From Cryptomeria japonica (taxonomy: Eukaryota; Streptophyta; Pinopsida; Cupressales; Cupressaceae), in assembly GCF_030272615.1 (NCBI RefSeq), contig NC_081413.1:610512709-610576708 (forward strand): a stretch of 64,000 bases of DNA. Reading direction: 5' to 3'. The notes below the pieces were generated by a model. That model ran no database searches, had not been told where the DNA came from, and worked only from the letters and a program-made list of their open reading frames with translations. The translations under genes and the position numbers were made by a program. Below, in pieces: positions 58,269 through 64,000 of the stretch. The first letter of the stretch is position 1. Each line of letters starts with the position of its first letter.

Positions 58269-59790
58269 TGTTAGGATTTCTATTCCTTTGTTGCAAATGA
58301 TAGATAGAATGATGCAAGTTCAATTCCTAACCCCAAAGTGCAAGTATGGACTAATAACAAGATTGCAGAATTGAGATTAAACAATGGAAAGCTGTAAACA
58401 CAAGGACAAGATAAGAATGCAGATGCGTACCCGAAGTTAAAATCTAAGTGAAAATGTTCGAGACGGGGGGCGCAGACGCCACTGTCCCAATTCTGCTCCT
58501 GAAACTACTGTTTTGCAACCTAAAAAGCTGTCGAAAAATGTTGAAACTTGCTGTCTGACAAAAGGACCAGGGCACCCAGCACCCCTGTCCCAAGGACCAG
58601 GGTGCCTAGTGCCCCTATCCTAGCAGGACCAGGGCGCCCCACGCCCCTATCTTGGTCTTTTGCCCTGAAGTTTGGTGTGTAGCTCAGTTTCCGTCTGCTT
58701 CCACCGGATCTGCAATTTGTGGCATCGTCCGAATCCTGAAATCTGCACTTATATCTGAAAAGGTATGGTGGGTGGCTATATAGGGTTTTGCCTTAGTCAA
58801 ACCCCCGCTTTGGTGATTTCCACCTCCACGAATAGCCAAGTTGTATTGTAAAAGTAGTGTGTGTGCAAACCTTGTGTGTGTGCAAGATCCTAAAATGCAA
58901 GTAAGCAAACTAGAGCAACCTAGAAAGTAAACCCTAATTGCTTGTAAATGATAATGTAAATGCTCCAAATCAAGATGCAAAGTGATATAAAGCATGAATA
59001 CAAATGATATAATGAGGCTTATGCAAAGACATGAAAACAACATGAAATCATACCCAACCCCAAGGGAGGGGTACAAGCCAATCTTCAGTCGGTGATCCCT
59101 TATTGCTCTTCAATGCCTTCAAAGCCCTAAATGAATGAAATTGATGAATGCTTGGTGGATGGATGTTGAATGTTGTTGAAGTCTTCAAAGATCTGCTCTT
59201 TTGCTGCATAGAAGGTCCTTGAAACCAAAATTCGGATCCTTTCAAATGAAGAAAGAGAGCTCTTATATATGAAACCCTAGGTCTTAATTTCAACTTTTGG
59301 CCGACCTAGAGATTGAATCTCCCGCCAATTTCTTGGGGTTAAGCTTTATTTTATGATTGGATCGCGCTCCTAAAATTTCGGGAAAAATGTCTGGGACCAT
59401 GTGCACTCCGGGCACCATGGTCCTGGCAACTTTTCACGAAATTTTCAGGGTCATTGGATATGATGATTTTAGAGAGAATCCCGAAGTTACAGGTGATTTC
59501 GAGATGTTTTGACCCTCGAAATCAAGCCCCCAAGTTCAAAATAGGATCTAATTAGGGTTTTTGATTAAATGATGTATTGGAGGAATAAAATGAAAGGGGC
59601 ACACTTTAATGAAAAGGGCCCAACTTTATGATATGGGAGATGATGAAATAGAACCTTAGACCTAATTAATTTAATTAATTAAGTGCTAAAGGGGAAATGC
59701 AATGCAAAATGCAAAATGCGCCAAGGCGGGTGCTAAACTAGGTGTGAAATTGTACCACCCTAGCAAGTGCGTACAATTTACGATGCTACA
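58269..59790 (-). repeat. 3' LTR of gag-pro element at right end, about 1.5 kb
   Basis: The right end GATGCTACA abuts a PPT (AAAGTGGGGGCTAAA on the minus strand, 59791-59806), so the LTR in element sense starts TGTAGCATC. The left end is set at TGTTAGGATTTC by the TG rule and is less sure, because the 5' LTR is off-window. It contains three 27-bp GC-rich units (58564-58590, 58594-58620 and 58626-58652; GGACCAGGG to CCCCTATCC) and a strong hairpin GGACCATG/CATGGTCC (59393-59424). Confidence 0.65.
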
Positions 59791-61495
59791 TTTAGCCCCC
59801 ACTTTAGCGTTCATATGAACACTACGTGCATATGCAAGCTAAAGTACAGAAAAGTAAACATTATTTGAAAAAGGATATATCCATAAGTTGTCGGATGAAG
59901 CCCCCAATGACATCTGCAGTACTCAATTAAGAACCACAACCTACAAAACCACATGTTAGATCACAAAATCACCTAATGCTTACTAAGGAAGGTGATGAAA
60001 ATTCGAGGGTAGCTATATGCCCCCCCTGTTTTGGCTTGCTAATTTTAGTGAGTTGAAACAGGGTATCATGTTTACCACTTCGAATTGTTAAAGAATATTG
60101 ATGACAAATGCTCACAAGAAGATTTGATATGAGATCATAAACTAATGGAGAATCATTTGGTAAGAAAGAGGACTAAATCTCAATTCCAACACAACAAAGA
60201 GTGTGAGGATTTGAGAGTTCTCTAACACAAGATGGAAACAAAATGCAAAGAGAAGAAAAGAAAGGAAAAAAGCATGAATACACACATTAGTGATCCATGA
60301 GAAGAATAGTGAGAGAGAAAACATGGACTTCTCACCTCTAGATCTTGTCTAGGTGATCCATGTAAGGGAGGAGAGTGAGAAATTCTAGCCTTATACTGCT
60401 AGTTCCACTCAACCTCGTGCATGTGTGTGTAAGGGAGGTTAGAAGCACCTCATAGGAGTCTATGCCCGAGTATGCTACAACCTATATATGTATAGTACAA
60501 AAGCGTGACATCTCGCTCTAAGAGTCTGTGCTCTGGTTCTGAGAATGACCCATTGCTCAAAAAGTGTAATGTTTATGTCATAAGAAAAGTAGAACAAGGA
60601 TACCTACCTTCATCACAAAAGAAGATACCCCAAAAATGCAACAATGTGATAGATCCAAGCAAGAGAGTTTTGCACTCTTTAAGCAAGGATAAGATAGTTG
60701 AAAAAGGGATATCTTGTAGTATGTGTAAAGGAGATCCTTAGAGGAGAAGAGATCTTTGTACAAAAGACACCTATCCCCAAGAGGAATTGTTTTAGAGAAA
60801 TATAACACCTTCTAGAATAAGACAAAGAAGAGAATAAGAATGAAATACTTCCTTCTTTTGTGAGGTGAAAGTGATTCTTAATGAAGGATGACGCTCTTTT
60901 TAACCCAATTGGGAGAGTGAATTCATTATGGATGTATTTTACCAAGTGCAAAAGAGGTTGTAGTCAAGGACTTATACCTCTTGTAAGAGAGAATCCTTGA
61001 ACAAACAACAACAAATGCATACAAGGAATAACATCAAGTAGTAAAGTTCACACCATACACGAAATAGGAAAAAGTGGATCCTTAGATAAAAATAAGAAAA
61101 GATCATTGCCTCCTAAGGATAAGGTCAATGAGAAGGACTTACACAATCTTCCAGGGAGAGATTTAGACATAAGAAAAATGTACTACATACTCACATGAGT
61201 TCATGCAAGCAAGACATTAGTGTATGTAAAATGCTCCTCACAAGAAGTGGGTAGGATAAGAAAGAGAATACACATCTTCTCCCATATCTAGGAAAAGAGG
61301 ATTCTAAAGAAAAGATGATCAATATTTCCACACTATTACCCCATAGGAACAAGAGATAACATAGAAAAATTAGGCTATTATGTTGCTTCAAAAATATGAT
61401 TGCACTTGAAATTGTACCATCATGAATGACAATGAGCCCCCAGTAAATGAGCTACCAATGTCACATAATGATGAGCAACATAATAGCCATTAATG
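59791..61495 (-). other. PPT and 3' untranslated region; no pol
   Basis: Between the gag-pro stop at 61496 and the PPT there is no RT, RNase H or integrase similarity on either strand. A G-run CAGGGGGGGCATATAG on the minus strand at about 60015-60030 resembles GGGGGCATATA at 13207 in the 12312 element. Nothing else recognised. Confidence 0.6.
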
Positions 61496-64000
61496 TTATT
61501 TAAAGACATGATAGATTGAATGAGGTATTTGAATATGACATGCTAAATACTCAACTATAAGTGAGATCAAAAACATGTATAAAGTGATAAAAATTGAAGA
61601 AGGACAGTTACGAGAAATCCTAGAAGAAAGATGAGTGTAATTTATTAGAGCCTTATCCCTGGAGGAAAGGACTTTATGATGAATAGGAGATAAAGATTCA
61701 TAAGTGGATTTAGAAATTTGAGGGGAGCCATAAAGAGATTTGTTCATCACCAAGATTTCCTTATGAGGGGAATGAGAGTTGATAGAAGTAGAAGATGATT
61801 TAGTTGAAGTGAGATCATCATCACTACTAAATATAGCATTCACATTGAGAGATGGTCTTTTAGATGCTTTGGTGGGCTTAGAAAGATTATATCCAAGTCC
61901 AAATGAATATTCATGCATGTTGTGTTCTAAAGGAATTTTGATTCCTTGTTCATTTGTGCCACAACCATTTCCACTATAGCCACTCTTAGCCAAAATATGG
62001 AAACCACGACCATAACGATTAGCCATTTTAGAAAGAGAAGGTGGTTTTTCATAAGACAAAGAATCAAATTCTTCAGAATTAGAGATGTGAGGAGAAGAAG
62101 TTTGAGAAGCAGCCACAAAATTATTGCTCATAGGTTCAGGTAAGACAGATTGATCTCTAGTTTCTTCCTTCTTTTTAACTTTAAGCTCTCTAGGAGGAAC
62201 CCTATACTCACCTACAAAGGTGGGATTGAAATCAAGAGATCCCCAATCATCTTTTGTGAGAACCTTCTCAAGATCAAAAGCCTTTTCATGTGTAGATTCA
62301 AGTTGAGAAGAATCTTCTTCAAGAACTTTAGACTCATCCAAAGAATTTTGATTATCAGAGGGTGATGATTCATCCATAGGTATCTTGTTTAACGAGTCAT
62401 CACTAGAAGAGGAAGGCTTAGAAGAACTCCCTTTGGAAGTAGATGTTTGCAAACAAGCTTGAAAATTAGTATCACCTATCAAGGTATATGCCTTATTATT
62501 ATAAATAAATTTAACTTGTCTATGCAATGTAGAGGGGACAGCTTGCATACTGTGAATCCAAGGTCTCCCTAATAACAAGTTGTATGTTAGATTTCCTAAC
62601 ATAACATGGATAGGAGTAGGCAAAGTAACAGGTCCCACTGTGATGGGTAAGGTGATAATACCTAATGAAGACTTAGCCACATTATCAAAGCCTCAAATGG
62701 GACGAGAGTCAAGCTCAATAAGGGATGTATCCACATTCATCTTATGCAATAGATTAATGCTACACACATTAAGGCCAGAACCATTATCTACCAGTGTTCG
62801 TCTTATAGCAGTGTCATTTATGATAACCACAATCATCAAGGGATCATATTGATGTTGAATTTCGCTAGTAGGCAACTCATCTTGAGTAAACACAATTTGA
62901 GCTTTAGGATTCATCACAGAGTTAACCAAAGACACTATATTACTAGATGTATTAGGTGGAGGAACATTCAAATCTTTCAAGGCATCCTGTAACATTCCAT
63001 GATGAGCAGAAGAAGTTTGGATCAAATCCCAAAGGGATATCTTAGTAGGGGTAGCTTTAAGTTGTTCTATGAGATCATATTCCTTACCAAGAACTTGTGA
63101 AATATGTGGAGCTTGCGGAAGAATTGGTTGAGGATTAGGAAGAGAAACTGGAGTAACAGGAGGAGGATTAGGCTGCCTATTATTTCTAGTATTATAGGTA
63201 TGAGCAACCGCATTATAACTCTCTCTAGTCAGTTGCTTAGCATACTCATAAGGGCTCTTAGTAGAATAACCTCCTTGCACAGTAATAATAGGTTTGTTAG
63301 GAGTGCAAAAAGAATCATTAGCATAACCACCTTGAACCACTAAGATAGGCTTATTTAAAGGTTGAGAATTTTGAGAAGGACAAGCACCTTGGACAGTGAA
63401 GAGAGGTTTGTTAGGTGTTTCATTCACATGTATCAAATTGATTGAGGATGGTTTAGGGGAATGAAAAAAAGTGTTGGAAGAATTGTTGATAGTCTTCTCT
63501 TGCACTAAAATCTCATCATGGATTAAATCAATTTTAGGAGAGAGACAAGGGGTAGGCATTGATGTTCTAGTAGGCAGAGTAATACTAGGAAAGGTCATAT
63601 CATCCTCTATCATCAAAGGATCTACATGGGGAATAAACTCTCTAGGAGAAGGATCAACATTACTCTCTAAAGTCTCACTCTTGAGAGGGAGATCTTTGAA
63701 AGAGATGTTAACCATCTTGCCTTGAACTAGGGCTTCCTTATGAGTAGAACCAAGTTGAGGAGAGGGAGAATAAGTGAGATTCAAGGAAGGTGAGAAACTA
63801 TCAAGGGAGTTTTCAATATTGATTTCATCCCCTTCAGCTAGGGTTCTCTCATGGGGTAGAGAATAATCTACGCCTTCTTCTAATGGTTCATCCCAAATAG
63901 TGAAGTGGTTGAAAGGAATGTTTGAAGTATTGTCAATTTCGGGAGAGGAGATAACATTGTTTATTAATTCCTCATCCTTAGGAGGGAGAGCATCAATAGA
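61496..64000 (-). pseudogene. Gag-protease with G-patch-like domain, partial
   Basis: The frame enters from beyond 64000 and is open to 62693. A TGA there (RPI-stop-GFDN, probably CGA before) is the only stop until 61496. Gag C-terminal linker with repeated short units of the form NKPIxTVQGGY (about 63420-63230); protease with LVDNGSGLNVC (about 62795-62763; Asp-Asn-Gly instead of Asp-Ser/Thr-Gly) and LLGRPWIHSMQAVPSTLH (about 62570-62515). After a Ser-rich linker comes a G-patch-like stretch, GRGFHILAKSGYSGNGCG then TNEQGIKIPLEHNMHEYSFG and LGYN (about 62015-61885). Near the end, IFITLYMFLISLIVEYLA is hydrophobic. It resembles the gag-pro at 16611-18784 in order. One codon repair separates it from an open frame, but no start is in view. 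Confidence 0.85.

Overview
This window looks like intergenic DNA from a large, repeat-rich plant genome. I found no host gene, no rRNA and no functional tRNA gene. What can be read is nested LTR retrotransposons and their remains, plus one tRNA-derived SINE. Long LTRs, methionine-tRNA type primer sites (TTGGTATCAGAGC), Ty3 gag-protease readers and a plant mobile domain (PMD) show it is a plant. The size and nesting would suit a gymnosperm, but that is an inference.

Layout. 1-1953: minus-strand Ty3/gypsy element (decayed gag, PBS, palindromic 468-bp LTR) inserted into a copia RNase H. 1953-3920: the copia RNase H tail and its 3' LTR. 3921-6241: decayed Ty3/gypsy gag-protease-RT on the minus strand, holding the only reverse transcriptase I can recognise. 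7142-10930: plus-strand gag-protease remnant and a probable LTR. 11030-26472: an old TGTAATG-type LTR element split by a complete 11.5-kb element at 12312-23849 (LTRs 810/810 bp, TSD GTTAT). That element carries gag-protease, only the C-terminal end of integrase, an antisense PMD ORF and an array of hairpins. 26700-45122: TGTAATG-family LTRs and AT-rich interiors, interrupted by a complete copia-like element without pol (29674-36288, TSD ATATG) and a SINE (41622-41907). 45123-57640: a second member of the pol-less family, itself split by a third member (47313-53978). 57640-64000: microsatellite, copia LTR fragment, then the 3' half of another gag-protease element whose protease is followed by a G-patch-like domain; it too lacks pol.

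The most notable content is the pol-less copia-like family. Three copies share a short gag-like ORF1 (coiled coil plus four or five CCHC knuckles) and a long ORF2 of about 1,090 codons that I cannot assign. They also share copia-type PBS, PPT and LTR ends, and a 13-bp inverted repeat that brackets the PPT/LTR junction. The elements at 12312 and 61496 also have no RT. Movement in this neighbourhood must therefore have depended on enzymes supplied in trans. Most in-frame stops fit C-to-T deamination of methylated DNA (CGA to TGA, CAG to TAG, TGG to TAG).
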